A stretch of DNA of 64,000 bases from positions 1 to 64,000 of the forward strand of contig CASEXH010000033.1 in NCBI GenBank assembly GCA_949291945.1, in the 5' to 3' direction. Shown piece by piece: positions 34,109 through 43,950 of the stretch. Every line of letters begins with the position of its first letter. The stretch's first letter is position 1. The translations under genes and the position numbers were made by a program. The notes below the pieces were generated by a model, which did not search any database, was not told where the DNA came from, and saw only the letters and a program-made list of their open reading frames with translations. The stretch comes from an uncultured Bacillota bacterium (lineage in GTDB: Bacteria; Bacillota; Clostridia; Lachnospirales; Lachnospiraceae).

Positions 34109-34918
34109 ATGATCACAAGTACATCTAACGGACAGATAAAGAAGATACAGCAACTGTTGAAAAAGTCCAGGACAAGAAGAGAAGAGGGACTTTTTGCTGC
34201 GGAAGGGATCAAGATGTTCCGGGAAGCTCCCCCAGACAGGATTGAAAAGATATATCTGGGATCTTCTTTTGCGGAGAAAGAAATCTGGAGAGATATACTC
34301 CGGGAAAAAGGGCTGGAAGGGAAAAAAGAAAGCCTGGTAGAGATCGTGGAAGACAAGGTGTTTAAGAGTCTTTCAGATACAGTTACTCCTCAGGGAGTTC
34401 TGTGCCTGATAAGGATAAAAGAAAGCTCTCTGAAGGAGATGATTCCTAAAGACAGGCCGGCGCTTCTTATGATCCTGGAAGATCTTCAGGATCCTGGGAA
34501 TCTGGGAACAATTCTCAGAACCGGAGAAGGGGCAGGGGTAACAGGGGTAATCCTGTCCAAAAATTCTGTAGACATCTATAACCCCAAGGTGATCCGTTCT
34601 ACCATGGGATCGGTTTACCGTGTGCCTTTCTGCTATACATCTTCTATCCGGGAAGAAATCCTTCCCTGGCTGAGAAAGAAGAAGATTACCGGGTATGCGG
34701 CCCATCTGGAGGGAAAGAACAGCTATGACCGGGAGGATTATACAAGAGATACGGCTTTTTTTATCGGAAATGAGGGAAATGGGCTGAGCCGGGAACTTTC
34801 TGAAAATGCAGATATATGGATCCGGATTCCTATGGAAGGACAGGTAGAGTCTCTCAATGCAGCAATGGCCTCGGGAATCTTAATGTATGAGGCTTACCGT
34901 CAGAGAAGAAATCTTTAA
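34109..34918 (+). CDS. TrmH/SpoU-family RNA 2'-O-methyltransferase
   Basis: A 269-residue SPOUT methyltransferase. An N-terminal substrate-binding domain (about 1-100) starts ITSTSNGQIKKIQQLLKK. The knotted catalytic domain has ILEDLQDPGNLGTILRTGEGAG (motif 1), FFIGNEGNGLS (motif 2) and IPMEGQVESLNAAMASGILMYE split across motif 3. These enzymes methylate ribose of rRNA or tRNA; this layout is that of the RlmB/YsgA-like group. The exact target nucleotide is not deducible. GAGGAGG precedes the ATG. Confidence 0.89.
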   Translation: MITSTSNGQIKKIQQLLKKSRTRREEGLFAAEGIKMFREAPPDRIEKIYLGSSFAEKEIWRDILREKGLEGKKESLVEIVEDKVFKSLSDTVTPQGVLCLIRIKESSLKEMIPKDRPALLMILEDLQDPGNLGTILRTGEGAGVTGVILSKNSVDIYNPKVIRSTMGSVYRVPFCYTSSIREEILPWLRKKKITGYAAHLEGKNSYDREDYTRDTAFFIGNEGNGLSRELSENADIWIRIPMEGQVESLNAAMASGILMYEAYRQRRNL

Positions 34919-35067
34919 ATGTCTTTGCCCCTTGTACACTGAGGGTAAGAGAAAAACAGATTAGAAAAGCTGTTCAAAATGTTAAAACAGTAGAAAAATT
35001 TTACAAAATTACTCTTTTTAGTAATTCTTTCCTCTAAATTCTGTAAAATATGACAAAAATTACCCGC

Positions 35068-35096
35068 TTGACAATGAAATGTAACCCTGATAGAAT
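35068..35096 (+). promoter_or_regulatory. Promoter of the SleB-type hydrolase gene
   Basis: -35 TTGACA (35068-35073), 17-base spacer, -10 TAGAAT (35091-35096). The ~70-base leader carries an inverted pair TGTAACA/TGTTACA before the ribosome binding site. Confidence 0.82.
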
Positions 35097-35172
35097 ATGT
35101 CCGTAACAAAACTTAATAAATTTGTAACAAATGAAAAGAAAATGTTACAGACTTATCAGGAGGTTATATTTT

Positions 35173-36012
35173 ATGAAAGAGAGAATGAAAAAACTATTTG
35201 CTTGTGTGGGAACAGTTGGAGTGATGACTGTCACAATGGCGGTTCCGGCTATGGCGGACACAACAGGGGAGAATGAGAATATAGATACAGCAGAAGTCCA
35301 GGAAGCAGTACAGGAAGAGTCCTTTGACTGGTCAGATAAGGCGGCGGCAAATGTGAATACATATGCCAATATCCGCCAGGGTTCTGATATCGGCACAGAT
35401 CGGGTAGGCAAGCTTTCTGCAGGAGCTGTGGTAACTGTAGTAGGAGAAGAGAACGGCTGGTTACAGGTAGTATCCGGAGAGGTAGAAGGATATATCAGGG
35501 GAGACCTTCTGGTTACCGGAGACGCAGCCCGGCAGCTTTTTGAAGCTTCTTATGGAGAAGGTGCCGATATCGTGGGCGCTGAGGCTGTAGATGAAGCTGC
35601 ACTGGCAGCGGCAGAAGCCCAGGCGGCGGCACAGGCCCAGGCGGAAGCCCAGGCAGCCGCTCAGACGGCAGCTTCTGTATCACAGGGAGATCTGGATCTG
35701 ATGGCAGCCATTATCGAGTGTGAGGCCGGGGGAGAGCCTTACGAAGGAAAGATCGGCGTGGGAGCCGTGGTAATGAACCGGGTGAGAAGTTCTCAGTTTC
35801 CAAATACTATTTCCGAGGTTATTTACCAGAGCGGCCAGTTTTCGCCGGTAGCCAGCGGAAAGCTTGCTTCCGTGCTGAGCAGGGGCGCCAGACAGGACTG
35901 CTATGATGCGGCAAGAGATGTATTTGCGGGAGCAAATACAGTAGGAGACTGCCTCTTCTTCCATGCAGGAGGGGGAAGCGGACTGACCATTGCGAATCAG
36001 ACATTTTATTAA
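35173..36012 (+). CDS. Secreted cell wall hydrolase, SH3 and SleB/CwlJ-type domains
   Basis: A 279-residue exported protein: signal peptide (MKERMKKLFACVGTVGV to AMA), a bacterial SH3 domain (about 60-120, VNTYANIRQGSDIG), an Ala/Gln/Glu-rich linker (about 140-175), and a hydrolase domain of the SleB/CwlJ type at the C-terminus (AAIIECEAGGEPYEGKIGVGAVVMNR, with the catalytic glutamate). Family members cut peptidoglycan, some during spore germination; the SH3 and linker suggest a vegetative wall role here. AGGAGG precedes the ATG. Own promoter and terminator. Confidence 0.9.
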   Translation: MKERMKKLFACVGTVGVMTVTMAVPAMADTTGENENIDTAEVQEAVQEESFDWSDKAAANVNTYANIRQGSDIGTDRVGKLSAGAVVTVVGEENGWLQVVSGEVEGYIRGDLLVTGDAARQLFEASYGEGADIVGAEAVDEAALAAAEAQAAAQAQAEAQAAAQTAASVSQGDLDLMAAIIECEAGGEPYEGKIGVGAVVMNRVRSSQFPNTISEVIYQSGQFSPVASGKLASVLSRGARQDCYDAARDVFAGANTVGDCLFFHAGGGSGLTIANQTFY

Positions 36013-36056
36013 AAAGAAGCCTGGGAGGAGAACAGAACTTCTCTCAGGCTTCTTTT
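36012..36056 (+). terminator. Terminator after SleB-type gene
   Basis: Arms AAAAGAAGCCTGGGAGGAGA and TTCTCTCAGGCTTCTTTT form a long stem that begins at the stop codon. Confidence 0.85.
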
Positions 36057-36081
36057 AGCGTACGTAGAGTTTGTGCAAAAT

Positions 36082-36834
36082 CTACCAGTTTTTTATCTTT
36101 GACAAGGTTAGCAGCGAAGAAGACTCGTGATCCAGATAAATGAACCAAGAGGGATGTTCAAGCAGAGCGGTTCCCGGAATTTCCGAAATGGCGGATGGGG
36201 CTTCCAGAACAGATTTTACTGCAGGGGCTTTTACATTGTAGGGTATCAGACTTACAATGTTTCTAAAAGACTGAATAAAAGGTACAGAAGCACTGACAGC
36301 CTGTTTGGGCACCTCGTCAATGTGGGAGAACCAGCCTTCACCTACCTGCTGTTGCTTGCATTTTGAATCCAGATTCACAATGTGATAGGCTGTTGACGTA
36401 TGAAAATCCGCAGGTGGATCATTGAAGGCAATATGAGCATTTTCTCCAAAACCGATCATACCGACATCAATAGGTTTTTCAACGGCCTTGTCATTTAAAA
36501 AACGAAGCTGGGTTTCAATATTGCTTGTTCCGTCAATGTAATAGACTGCCTTGGGTGTTATATGAGCAACAAAGCGTTCTTTTATATATTTCTTAAAGCT
36601 GGCCGGGTGGGTATCAGGAAGCCCGCAATATTCATCTAAATGGAAAATTTCAATTTTATCCCATGAGACATGTTGAGAGAGCAATCCTTCATAAAAGGGT
36701 AGCTGAGATTGTCCGGTTGCAGCCATAAATCGGGCTTCTCCATTGAGAGCAACGGCCTGGTTTAATAATTCGGCGGCTTTTTTACCGGCCAACTGCCCAG
36801 CTTCGTGAGCATTTTGCATAATACGAATTTCCAT
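36082..36834 (-). CDS. nagB: Glucosamine-6-phosphate deaminase family protein
   Basis: A 250-residue NagB-like protein, converting GlcN-6-P to fructose-6-P and ammonia. Seen: ARFMAATGQSQLPFYEGLL, the active-site region IEIFHLDEYCGLPDTHPASF, VGMIGFGENAHIAFNDPPADF and LIPYNVKAPAVKS. Several signature positions differ from canonical NagB (ENAHIAFNDP for ENGHIAFNEP), so a related amino sugar isomerase is possible. ATG 36834 follows GGAGGAAATT. The ruined nagA lies directly upstream, so a former nagA-nagB operon is evident. Confidence 0.84.
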   Translation of the reverse strand: MEIRIMQNAHEAGQLAGKKAAELLNQAVALNGEARFMAATGQSQLPFYEGLLSQHVSWDKIEIFHLDEYCGLPDTHPASFKKYIKERFVAHITPKAVYYIDGTSNIETQLRFLNDKAVEKPIDVGMIGFGENAHIAFNDPPADFHTSTAYHIVNLDSKCKQQQVGEGWFSHIDEVPKQAVSASVPFIQSFRNIVSLIPYNVKAPAVKSVLEAPSAISEIPGTALLEHPSWFIYLDHESSSLLTLSKIKNW

Positions 36835-36847
36835 AATTTCCTCCTTG

Positions 36848-37165
36848 ACTTGAATTATCATAATAGGTAGTTTTACCATTTATTAAGACTTGTTTAATAG
36901 AAATATCCTCATCAAATATGACCAGATCGGCGTCTTTTCCGCAGGTGATATATGGTACGAACCAGACGATCATCTGTTGCAATACTTCCGCCAAAACCGC
37001 TTCTGTCTGTAAGTTTTGCCACACCATCCTCAATTATGACGGGTATGCCGCCAATTGCTCGTCTGGGCAGCCAGATTCTATTCCGACTATTTTTCCATTT
37101 TCAATCAGAAGATAACCGTATAGAATATCGTAAGGTAATATTATCTTTGCGTTATAAATCAATAC
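36848..37165 (-). pseudogene. Remnant of a second nagA
   Basis: On the minus strand, in order, one finds a NagA N-terminus (IYNAKIILPYDILYGYLLIE, then NGKIVGIESGCPDEQL) without a good start codon; then in another frame DGVAKLTDRSGFGGSIATDD and RLVRTIYHL, from near the C-terminus; and in a third frame GKDADLVIFDEDISIKQVLI. About 270 central residues, including all metal ligands, are missing, and at least two frame changes occur. This cannot be functional. The intact nagA at 8904-10007 presumably covers the activity. Confidence 0.85.
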
Positions 37166-37198
37166 TATGTGAAAGAATACATTAATTATGTGGAATAA

Positions 37199-37339
37199 TT
37201 CAGTGATAGTCAAGGAGAAAATGGGAATGTATGTGCGGAATATTTTGCAGCTCATGTAGATAAGAAAAAAGTATATGAAATATTTGAAAACGCCTATGAT
37301 TCGATTCCGGAAGGCAGGTACGGAAGAGACAAAATTTAA
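37199..37339 (+). pseudogene. Fragment of an unknown gene
   Basis: A 46-codon frame without start codon or ribosome binding site encodes a hydrophilic segment containing AEYFAAHVDKKKVYEIFENA and ends at TAA. In the same frame upstream an in-frame TAA follows EYINYVE. The sequence reads like the C-terminus of a decayed protein. I recognise no family. Confidence 0.4.
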
Positions 37340-37404
37340 ACCTGATAAATGGTACCATTTTAATACAGCTTTATAGAAAACATAAAACGTATTAGAAACT
37401 TATA

Positions 37405-37443
37405 GAAGACCGTGAACAGAAATGTTTTCGGTCTTCAGTTTTT
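37405..37443 (+). terminator. Intrinsic terminator
   Basis: Stem GAAGACCG/CGGTCTTC followed by AGTTTTT, after the decayed region. Confidence 0.75.
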
Positions 37444-37499
37444 ATATATTTCAAATTTGTAAAACATGTGCCAGATTTGTTAAATAATTCAAGAAAAAC

Positions 37500-37528
37500 T
37501 TGTTGATTTCAGAAAATTAAGATATAAT
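37500..37528 (+). promoter_or_regulatory. Promoter of the nfeD-qmcA operon
   Basis: -35 TTGTTG (37500-37505), 17-base spacer, -10 TATAAT (37523-37528). The leader has a small hairpin CTCTGTT/AACAGAG at 37551-37568. Confidence 0.78.
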
Positions 37529-37632
37529 AAAAACACCTATCAAAGCCTGCACTCTGTTTGGTAACAGAGAGCTCCTTTTGTATATTTATAAGGAAACTGC
37601 TTTGGGGAATAAAATAAGGAGAAGGTGGAAAA

Positions 37633-38079
37633 ATGGCAGTAACAGCGGGAATGATTCCTATTATCTGGCTTGTGATCCTGGCTGTTCTTGTGGTGATTGA
37701 GATCATTACACTGGGACTTACCACCATTTGGTTTGCGGGAGGAGCTCTGGCAGCTCTTGTAGTTTCCCTTCTTGGCGGTCCTATATGGCTTCAGATCCTG
37801 CTGTTTATCGGGGTTTCAGTGATACTGCTGATATTTACCAGACCCCTGGCAGTAAGGTATATGAATAAAAACCAGCAGAAGACCAATGTGGACAGTATAC
37901 CGGGAAAGACAGGAGTGGTAACAGAGACTATTGATAATCTGAAAGCAGAGGGCCAGGTGATGGTTGATGGGACGGTCTGGACGGCCCGTTCCCAAAATGG
38001 AGATACAATCGAAGAAGGAAAAGTAGTAAAAGTGCTGGCGGTGGAAGGCGTCAAACTTATCGTGGAGGTGGAAAAGTAG
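37633..38079 (+). CDS. NfeD-like membrane protein
   Basis: A 148-residue protein with two or three N-terminal membrane segments (about residues 8-80) and a C-terminal OB-fold typical of NfeD (GKTGVVTETIDNLKAEGQVMVDGTVWTA). NfeD proteins partner with SPFH/stomatin proteins in membrane microdomains, and an SPFH gene starts one base after this stop. AAGGAGAAGG precedes the ATG. Confidence 0.9.
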   Translation: MAVTAGMIPIIWLVILAVLVVIEIITLGLTTIWFAGGALAALVVSLLGGPIWLQILLFIGVSVILLIFTRPLAVRYMNKNQQKTNVDSIPGKTGVVTETIDNLKAEGQVMVDGTVWTARSQNGDTIEEGKVVKVLAVEGVKLIVEVEK

Positions 38080-38080
38080 T

Positions 38081-39013
38081 ATGACTGGTTTAATAGTAGC
38101 AATTGTGTTAATAGTTTTGGTATTGATCCTGGCAGCTTCCTGTATCAAGATCGTGCCTCAGGCACATGCACTGATCATTGAGAGACTGGGAATGTATCTG
38201 GCAACCTGGGGAACAGGACTTCATATTAAAATTCCATTTATAGACCGGGTTGCACGGAAAGTAAACTTAAAAGAACAGGTTGTGGATTTTGCTCCTCAGC
38301 CGGTGATCACAAAGGATAACGTTACTATGCGAATCGACACGGTAGTATTCTTCCAGATCACAGATCCAAGGCTGTTTACTTATGGCGTAGAGAATCCGAT
38401 CATGGCTATCGAAAATCTGACAGCCACTACTCTTCGTAATATTATTGGCGATATGGAACTGGATGCCACTCTTACTTCAAGGGAGATCATTAATACCAAG
38501 ATGAGAGCCTCTTTGGATGTGGCTACAGATCCCTGGGGAATTAAAGTAAACCGTGTGGAACTGAAAAACATCATTCCGCCTGCGGCTATACAGGAAGCCA
38601 TGGAGAAACAGATGAAGGCAGAGCGTGAACGCCGTGAGGCCATTCTCCGGGCAGAAGGTGAGAAGAAGTCTACTATCCTTGTGGCAGAAGGTAAGAAAGA
38701 ATCTGAGATCCTGGATGCAGAGGCAGAGAAACAGGCAACCATACTTCGTGCAGAAGCAGAGAAGGAAAGGATGATCCGGGAAGCAGAAGGTAAAGCGGAA
38801 GCAATCCTGAAAGTACAGCAGGCTAACGCAGATGGTATCCGCTTTATAAAAGAGGCAGGAGCCGATCAGGCGGTGCTGACATTGAAGAGTTTGGAAGCAT
38901 TCCAGAAGGCTGCAGACGGAAAGTCAACCAAGATCATTATCCCTTCGGAGATCCAGGGAATCGCCGGACTGGCTTCCTCTTTGAAGGAAGTCATCACAGA
39001 GGATAAAAAATAA
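38081..39013 (+). CDS. SPFH/Band 7 protein (QmcA/stomatin type)
   Basis: A 310-residue SPFH protein: an N-terminal membrane anchor (about 3-22), the Band 7 domain (VPQAHALIIERLGMYLATWG to about 190) and a long charged coiled coil rich in Glu/Lys/Ala with repeated ILRAEGEKKSTILVAEGKKES-like segments. Such proteins form large cage-like membrane assemblies and act in membrane quality control together with NfeD and proteases. Operon with the nfeD-like gene. Confidence 0.92.
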   Translation: MTGLIVAIVLIVLVLILAASCIKIVPQAHALIIERLGMYLATWGTGLHIKIPFIDRVARKVNLKEQVVDFAPQPVITKDNVTMRIDTVVFFQITDPRLFTYGVENPIMAIENLTATTLRNIIGDMELDATLTSREIINTKMRASLDVATDPWGIKVNRVELKNIIPPAAIQEAMEKQMKAERERREAILRAEGEKKSTILVAEGKKESEILDAEAEKQATILRAEAEKERMIREAEGKAEAILKVQQANADGIRFIKEAGADQAVLTLKSLEAFQKAADGKSTKIIIPSEIQGIAGLASSLKEVITEDKK

Positions 39014-39048
39014 TATGAGACCGTCAGGTTTTTCATAAAGAGAAAAAG

Positions 39049-39096
39049 AAGGCAAGGGGGCCGCTGCTTAGATGCAGGGTCCCCTTCTGCCTTGTA
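39049..39096 (+). terminator. Terminator-like hairpin after qmcA
   Basis: Arms AAGGCAAGGGGGCC and GGTCCCCTTCTGCCTT form an imperfect stem. A second inverted repeat (TAATTATTCAGC and GCTGAATAGTTATTA) follows at about 39110-39160. The rest of the 293-base gap to argF shows nothing else. Confidence 0.6.
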
Positions 39097-39306
39097 TGCG
39101 GAGTTAAGCTTAATTATTCAGCTATACAGCTTAGATTCGCTTATGGCTGAATAGTTATTAATTTTATCACAAAAAGAGAGCCGGGCTATTGCCCTGGAAA
39201 GGAAAAGCGTGTTATTATGGAGAGAAATTAGTGAAAAATTTTTGAAACCCTTGATGTCACGGATTTTATTTAAATGATATAGTAATAAATCAGGAGGAAG
39301 AGAGAG

Positions 39307-40305
39307 ATGGATTTAAAAGGACGGAATTTTCTTACACTGAAAGATTTTACAAAAGAAGAAATCGAGTATCTGATCGATCTGTCAGCAATGCTGAAGGAAA
39401 AGAAGAAAAAAGGAGAAGCGGTAGATGTCCTCAGAGGGAAAAATATTGCCCTGATCTTTGAAAAAAACAGTACAAGGACCAGGTGTTCCTTTGAAGTAGC
39501 AGCCAGCGACCTGGGAATGGGGAGTACGTTCCTGGATCCGAAGAGCTCCCAGATCGGTAAGAAAGAAAGTATTAAAGACACCGCCAGAGTCCTGGGAAGA
39601 ATTTATGACGGCATTGAGTACAGAGGTTTTGGACAGGATATCGTGGAGGAGCTGGCACGGTATGCGGGAGTTCCTGTATGGAACGGTCTTACAAATGAGT
39701 ATCACCCAACACAGATGCTGGCAGACCTTCTTACCATTAAAGAACATTTGGGAAAGGTGGAAGGATTGAAGCTGGTATATCTGGGAGACGCCAGATATAA
39801 TATGGGAAATTCCCTGATGATCCTCTGTGCGAAGATGGGAATGCACTTTGTGGCCTGTGCGCCGAAAAAATATTTCCCGGATCAGGAACTGGTGGAGCAG
39901 TGCCAAGGCTATGCTAAGGAATCCGGAGCGACCATTACTCTTACGGAAGATGTAAAAGAAGGAACCAAGGGCGCTGATGTGATCTGCACAGACGTATGGG
40001 TATCCATGGGCGAACCTGATGAAGTGTGGGAGGAAAGAATCCGTGAGCTGTCTCCTTACAAGGTTACAAAAGAAGTTATGGAGAATGCAGGAAGCCAGGC
40101 TATCTTCCTTCACTGCCTGCCGTCTTTCCATGATCTGGATACGGAGATCGGAAAGACAATGGGAGAAAAGTACGGCATTACAGAGATGGAAGTTACAGAT
40201 GAGGTCTTTGAGTCTCCTCAGTCTGTGGTATTTGATGAGGCTGAAAACCGGATGCACACTATCAAAGCAGTAATGGCTGCTACTTTGGGAGCAGAATTTT
40301 CATGA
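39307..40305 (+). CDS. argF: Ornithine carbamoyltransferase
   Basis: A 332-residue OTCase that makes citrulline from ornithine and carbamoyl phosphate. The carbamoyl phosphate site is [15 protein letters not shown]. Further signatures are [42 protein letters not shown] and the catalytic [12 protein letters not shown]. Length is typical. The other arg genes are not nearby, so it may belong to arginine breakdown (arcB) rather than synthesis. AGGAGG precedes the ATG, and birA overlaps its stop by four bases. Confidence 0.94.
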   Translation: MDLKGRNFLTLKDFTKEEIEYLIDLSAMLKEKKKKGEAVDVLRGKNIALIFEKNSTRTRCSFEVAASDLGMGSTFLDPKSSQIGKKESIKDTARVLGRIYDGIEYRGFGQDIVEELARYAGVPVWNGLTNEYHPTQMLADLLTIKEHLGKVEGLKLVYLGDARYNMGNSLMILCAKMGMHFVACAPKKYFPDQELVEQCQGYAKESGATITLTEDVKEGTKGADVICTDVWVSMGEPDEVWEERIRELSPYKVTKEVMENAGSQAIFLHCLPSFHDLDTEIGKTMGEKYGITEMEVTDEVFESPQSVVFDEAENRMHTIKAVMAATLGAEFS

Positions 40306-41147
40306 GCAAAGAAAAAGACGAGGAGTATTTCCCTGCCGGGCAGTTCCAGGAATGTCTCAGGACTGAAAGGATTGCCCGGCAGGTTCTGTGGAAAGAAGAA
40401 ATAGATTCTACAAATAATTGGGCCAGAGAATATGCAGGGAGCCGCTGCTGGATGGACAAAGGAACCGATCCTGACGGCACCCTTTTTGTGGCAGAAAAAC
40501 AGACGGTCGGAAAAGGACGCCAGGGACGGATATGGACATCTCCCCCGGGAGAAAATATTTATATGAGCCTTCTGTTGTGGAAACCAGAGATAAAAACAGT
40601 ATCGGCCTCCCGGCTTACCTTGGTCATGGGACTGTCTGTGGCCCGGGGAATAGAGATGCTTACAGGGAGAAAGGCCGGTATTAAGTGGCCGAATGATGTG
40701 GTATATTCCGGGAAGAAGATCTGCGGTATCCTTACTGAGATGAAGATACAGAAGGGAGAGCCGGAACATATTGTGGTCGGTGTGGGAATCAATGTGAATC
40801 AGACAGAGTTTTCTACGGAGCTTCAGGACAAGGCTACCTCTGTTTTCCTGGAAACCGGAAAAAAGGCAGACAGGATTGCTGGTATCGCCAGGGTCATGGA
40901 ATGCTTTGAAAAAAATTACAGAAAGTTTCTCAGGACAGAAGATCTGTCTCTGATGAAGGAAGAATATGAGAGTTTGCTGCTAAATAAAGACCGGCAGGTA
41001 CGGATCATAGAAAAAACAGGCCAGTGGCAGGGAACCGCCAGAGGGATTAATGACCGGGGAGAGCTTCTTGTAGAAGACAGCCGGGGATATTTGCGTGAAA
41101 TTATGTCGGGAGAAGTCTCTGTCAGGGGACTGTATACTTATGTATGA
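40302..41147 (+). CDS. birA: Biotin--[acetyl-CoA-carboxylase] ligase
   Basis: A 281-residue biotin protein ligase. Seen: [14 protein letters not shown], the adenylate-binding [43 protein letters not shown] and [12 protein letters not shown]-terminal SH3-like domain ends in [12 protein letters not shown]. It lacks the N-terminal DNA-binding helix-turn-helix of repressor-type BirA, so it should act only as an enzyme. ATGA overlap with argF indicates translational coupling. Confidence 0.92.
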   Translation: MSKEKDEEYFPAGQFQECLRTERIARQVLWKEEIDSTNNWAREYAGSRCWMDKGTDPDGTLFVAEKQTVGKGRQGRIWTSPPGENIYMSLLLWKPEIKTVSASRLTLVMGLSVARGIEMLTGRKAGIKWPNDVVYSGKKICGILTEMKIQKGEPEHIVVGVGINVNQTEFSTELQDKATSVFLETGKKADRIAGIARVMECFEKNYRKFLRTEDLSLMKEEYESLLLNKDRQVRIIEKTGQWQGTARGINDRGELLVEDSRGYLREIMSGEVSVRGLYTYV

Positions 41148-41228
41148 GAGAAGCCGGACGAGATATGGACGGTAAATCATGAAGAGCCTGTCAGGCCCTG
41201 AAATCTTTGAATATAAAGGAAAATGAAA

Positions 41229-41564
41229 ATGTATAAAGATAAAGTAGTTTTATGCGGCGCCAGCGCCTATGAGCAGAAATATTATTTTAACCAGGATTTT
41301 TCCGCTCTGCCTCAGCAGATCAAGGATGAGCTCCAGATTATGTGTGTTATGTATACCGAGGAGATCGGGGGGATCCTTACCCTGGAATTTGACGAAGAAG
41401 GGAATCTTCAGTTCCAGGTAGAGGCACTGGAGGCAGACGCAATGTTTGATGATATCGGCAGCGTTCTGAGAATCAAGGAACTTCGGAAGACGAAGAAAGA
41501 GCTTTTGGAGTCCCTGGAATTATACTACCGGGTGTTCTTCCTGGGGGAAGGCATGGAGGAATAG
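41229..41564 (+). CDS. DUF6145 family protein
   Basis: A 111-residue acidic cytosolic protein (MYKDKVVLCGASAYEQKYYF at the N-terminus, ILTLEFDEEGNLQF, ELRKTKKELLESLELYYRVF). It resembles a small clostridial family catalogued as DUF6145, of unknown role. The ATG at 41229 is better spaced from AAAGGA than the one at 41223. It ends three bases before the pantothenate kinase gene, so the two are probably coupled. The family name is from memory. Confidence 0.75.
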   Translation: MYKDKVVLCGASAYEQKYYFNQDFSALPQQIKDELQIMCVMYTEEIGGILTLEFDEEGNLQFQVEALEADAMFDDIGSVLRIKELRKTKKELLESLELYYRVFFLGEGMEE

Positions 41565-41567
41565 GTC

Positions 41568-42359
41568 ATGCTGCTGGTTATTGATGTAGGAAATACCCAC
41601 ATTACCCTGGGTGTTTTTGAAGATAAAGAATTAAAGGGAACTTTCCGCATGACTACGGGATACAGCCGTACCTCTGATGAGTATGGGATTTTTATCTGCA
41701 ATATGCTGGAATACCGGGGGATTAATAAAAATCTGGTGGATGCTGCCATTATCAGTTCTGTTGTGCCGGATCTTATGCATTCTCTCACCAGCGGTATCAT
41801 AAAATATTTCCATATAACGCCTTACCTTGTAAGGTGGGACAGCTTTACAGGGATCACGGTGAAGACGGCAAATCCCAGGTCGCTGGGGGCAGACCGGATC
41901 GTAGACGCCGCCGCAGCCTATGAGCTCTACGGCGGTCCGGTGCTGATCGCTGATTTTGGTACGGCGACCACCTATGACCTGGTAAATGAAAAAGGAGAGT
42001 TTATAGCGGAGATTACTTCTCCGGGACTGGAGATCAGCGCCAGGGCACTCTGGCAGCAGGCGGCGAAACTCCCGAAATTTGCCATAGAAAAACCGGAATC
42101 CATACTGGCAAAGGACACCATTACCAGTATGCAGGCCGGGCTTGTCTACGGGTATATCGGCCAGGTGGAGTACATTGTGAAAAAGGTTAAGGAAGAATCG
42201 GGACTGGAGGATTTGAAGGTAGTGGCTACCGGAGGCCTTGGAAAGGTGCTGGCCCGGGAGACAGAATCTATAGACATCTATGACCAACGGCTGACACTGG
42301 AAGGCCTGCGGATCATTTATGAAAAGAACAAAGAAGCAGAGGGCAGAAATGAAGCTTAA
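41568..42359 (+). CDS. coaX: Type III pantothenate kinase
   Basis: A 263-residue CoaX enzyme that phosphorylates pantothenate at the start of CoA synthesis. It has the ASKHA fold motif [14 protein letters not shown] with the catalytic Asp, [21 protein letters not shown] and [13 protein letters not shown]. Length is typical. It overlaps dusB by 11 bases. Confidence 0.95.
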   Translation: MLLVIDVGNTHITLGVFEDKELKGTFRMTTGYSRTSDEYGIFICNMLEYRGINKNLVDAAIISSVVPDLMHSLTSGIIKYFHITPYLVRWDSFTGITVKTANPRSLGADRIVDAAAAYELYGGPVLIADFGTATTYDLVNEKGEFIAEITSPGLEISARALWQQAAKLPKFAIEKPESILAKDTITSMQAGLVYGYIGQVEYIVKKVKEESGLEDLKVVATGGLGKVLARETESIDIYDQRLTLEGLRIIYEKNKEAEGRNEA

Positions 42360-43305
42360 GATCGGAAATGTAATTCTGGAGAACAATCTGGTCCTGGCTC
42401 CTATGGCCGGGGTGACAGACCTTCCTTTCCGGCTGTTGTGCAAAGAGCAGGGAGCAGGACTGATCTGCACGGAAATGGTAAGCGCCAAAGCCATTTATTA
42501 TAAAAATAAAAATACAGAAAGCCTTATGGCCATTGACGAGAGAGAGAGGCCGGTGTCTCTTCAGCTTTTTGGCTCAGAGCCGGATCTGATGGCAGAGATT
42601 GCCAGGCAGATTGAAGAAAGAAATTTTGATATTCTGGATATAAATATGGGATGTCCGGTTCCCAAAGTGGTAAATAACGGCGAAGGTTCTGCTCTGATGA
42701 AAAATCCGGGACTGGTCCATGAGATTATCTATAAGGTGTCAAGAGCCATTAAAAAACCCCTGACTGTAAAGATCCGGAAAGGATTTACGGGAGACAGCGT
42801 AAATGCAGTGGAGATCGCCAAGATCGCTCAAGATGCTGGAGCCGCAGCTATCGCTATCCATGGAAGGACCAGAGAACAGTATTATTCCGGACAGGCAGAC
42901 TGGGATATTATACGGCAGGTTAAGGAAGCCGTCTCCATTCCGGTCATAGGAAACGGGGATGTGGATTCTCCCCAGAAGGCAGAGGCCATGGCCCGGGAGA
43001 CAGGCTGCGACGGCATTATGATCGGCCGGGGCGTTCAGGGAAATCCCTGGCTGTTTTCCAGGATTCTCCATTACCAGGAAACAGGGGAACTTCTTCCCCC
43101 GCCGGATAAGGAAGAGATCAAGAACATGATGCTCCGCCATGGAAGACTTCAGTTAAAGTACAAAGGGGCCTATACAGGGATCCGGGAGATGCGGAAACAT
43201 ATTGCCTGGTATACTTCAGGAATGCCTCACTCTGCGGCAGTGCGGAGAAAGGTCAATGAGGTGGAGACCTGGGAGGAGCTGGAAGAATTGATAAGGGGAC
43301 TTTAG
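42349..43305 (+). CDS. dusB: tRNA-dihydrouridine synthase
   Basis: A 318-residue flavoenzyme that reduces uridine to dihydrouridine in tRNA. Seen: [33 protein letters not shown], the catalytic cysteine in [33 protein letters not shown] and [16 protein letters not shown]. The ATG at 42349 lies inside the end of coaX with GAGGG upstream, giving translational coupling. The dusB-greA-lysS order is common in clostridia. Confidence 0.94.
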   Translation: MKLKIGNVILENNLVLAPMAGVTDLPFRLLCKEQGAGLICTEMVSAKAIYYKNKNTESLMAIDERERPVSLQLFGSEPDLMAEIARQIEERNFDILDINMGCPVPKVVNNGEGSALMKNPGLVHEIIYKVSRAIKKPLTVKIRKGFTGDSVNAVEIAKIAQDAGAAAIAIHGRTREQYYSGQADWDIIRQVKEAVSIPVIGNGDVDSPQKAEAMARETGCDGIMIGRGVQGNPWLFSRILHYQETGELLPPPDKEEIKNMMLRHGRLQLKYKGAYTGIREMRKHIAWYTSGMPHSAAVRRKVNEVETWEELEELIRGL

Positions 43306-43339
43306 GGAAGCCGAATGCTTTGAAAATCAAACATTCCAC

Positions 43340-43368
43340 TTGACATCTATAAGGGTATTATTTATAAT
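43340..43368 (+). promoter_or_regulatory. Promoter of greA-lysS
   Basis: Consensus promoter: TTGACA (43340-43345), 17-base spacer, TATAAT (43363-43368). Confidence 0.92.
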
Positions 43369-43441
43369 ATTATGACTGTTAAGAAGCGTTTATAAGGGCA
43401 AAAGCCCATATATCAGAATATAAGAAAGGGTGTACAAAAAA

Positions 43442-43924
43442 ATGGAAGAAAAGAAAACACTGCTTACCTATGCCGGTCTTACAAAGCTGGAAGATGAACT
43501 TCATGATCTGAAGGTAAATAAGAGAAAAGAAGTGGCAGATAAGATCAAAGAGGCCAGAGAGCAGGGAGACTTATCTGAAAATGCGGAATATGATGCCGCA
43601 AAGGATGAGCAGAGAGATATAGAAGCCAGGATCGAAGAGATTGAAAAAATCCTGAAAAACGCAGAAGTCGTTGTAGAAGACGAGGTTGATCTGGATAAGG
43701 TCAGCGTTGGATGTAAAGTAAAAGTATACGACGTAGAGTTTGACGAGGAGATGGAATTCAGACTGGTAGGTTCCACAGAGGCCAACAGCCTGGAAGGCAA
43801 GATCTCCAATGAATCTCCAGTTGGAAAGGCACTGATCGGAGCGAAGAAGGGGGATACCGTTTCCGTTGAGATGCCTTCAGGAGTTATGGAATACAAAATT
43901 CTGGAAATTGAAAGAAACGTTTAA
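43442..43924 (+). CDS. greA: Transcription elongation factor GreA
   Basis: A 160-residue GreA that rescues backtracked RNA polymerase by stimulating transcript cleavage. An N-terminal antiparallel coiled coil ([17 protein letters not shown] to about 75) has the tip acidic residues in [16 protein letters not shown]. The C-terminal FKBP-like domain contains [21 protein letters not shown] 43442 lies eight bases after AAAGGGTG. It is followed by lysS after 26 bases. Confidence 0.95.
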   Translation: MEEKKTLLTYAGLTKLEDELHDLKVNKRKEVADKIKEAREQGDLSENAEYDAAKDEQRDIEARIEEIEKILKNAEVVVEDEVDLDKVSVGCKVKVYDVEFDEEMEFRLVGSTEANSLEGKISNESPVGKALIGAKKGDTVSVEMPSGVMEYKILEIERNV

Positions 43925-43950
43925 TCATATATAGAAGGAGAGTGTACGAA

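Noticed and set aside
39382-40257. 291-codon minus-strand frame opposite argF
   Set aside because: argF is complete and well supported; the antisense frame has no motifs and an odd composition.
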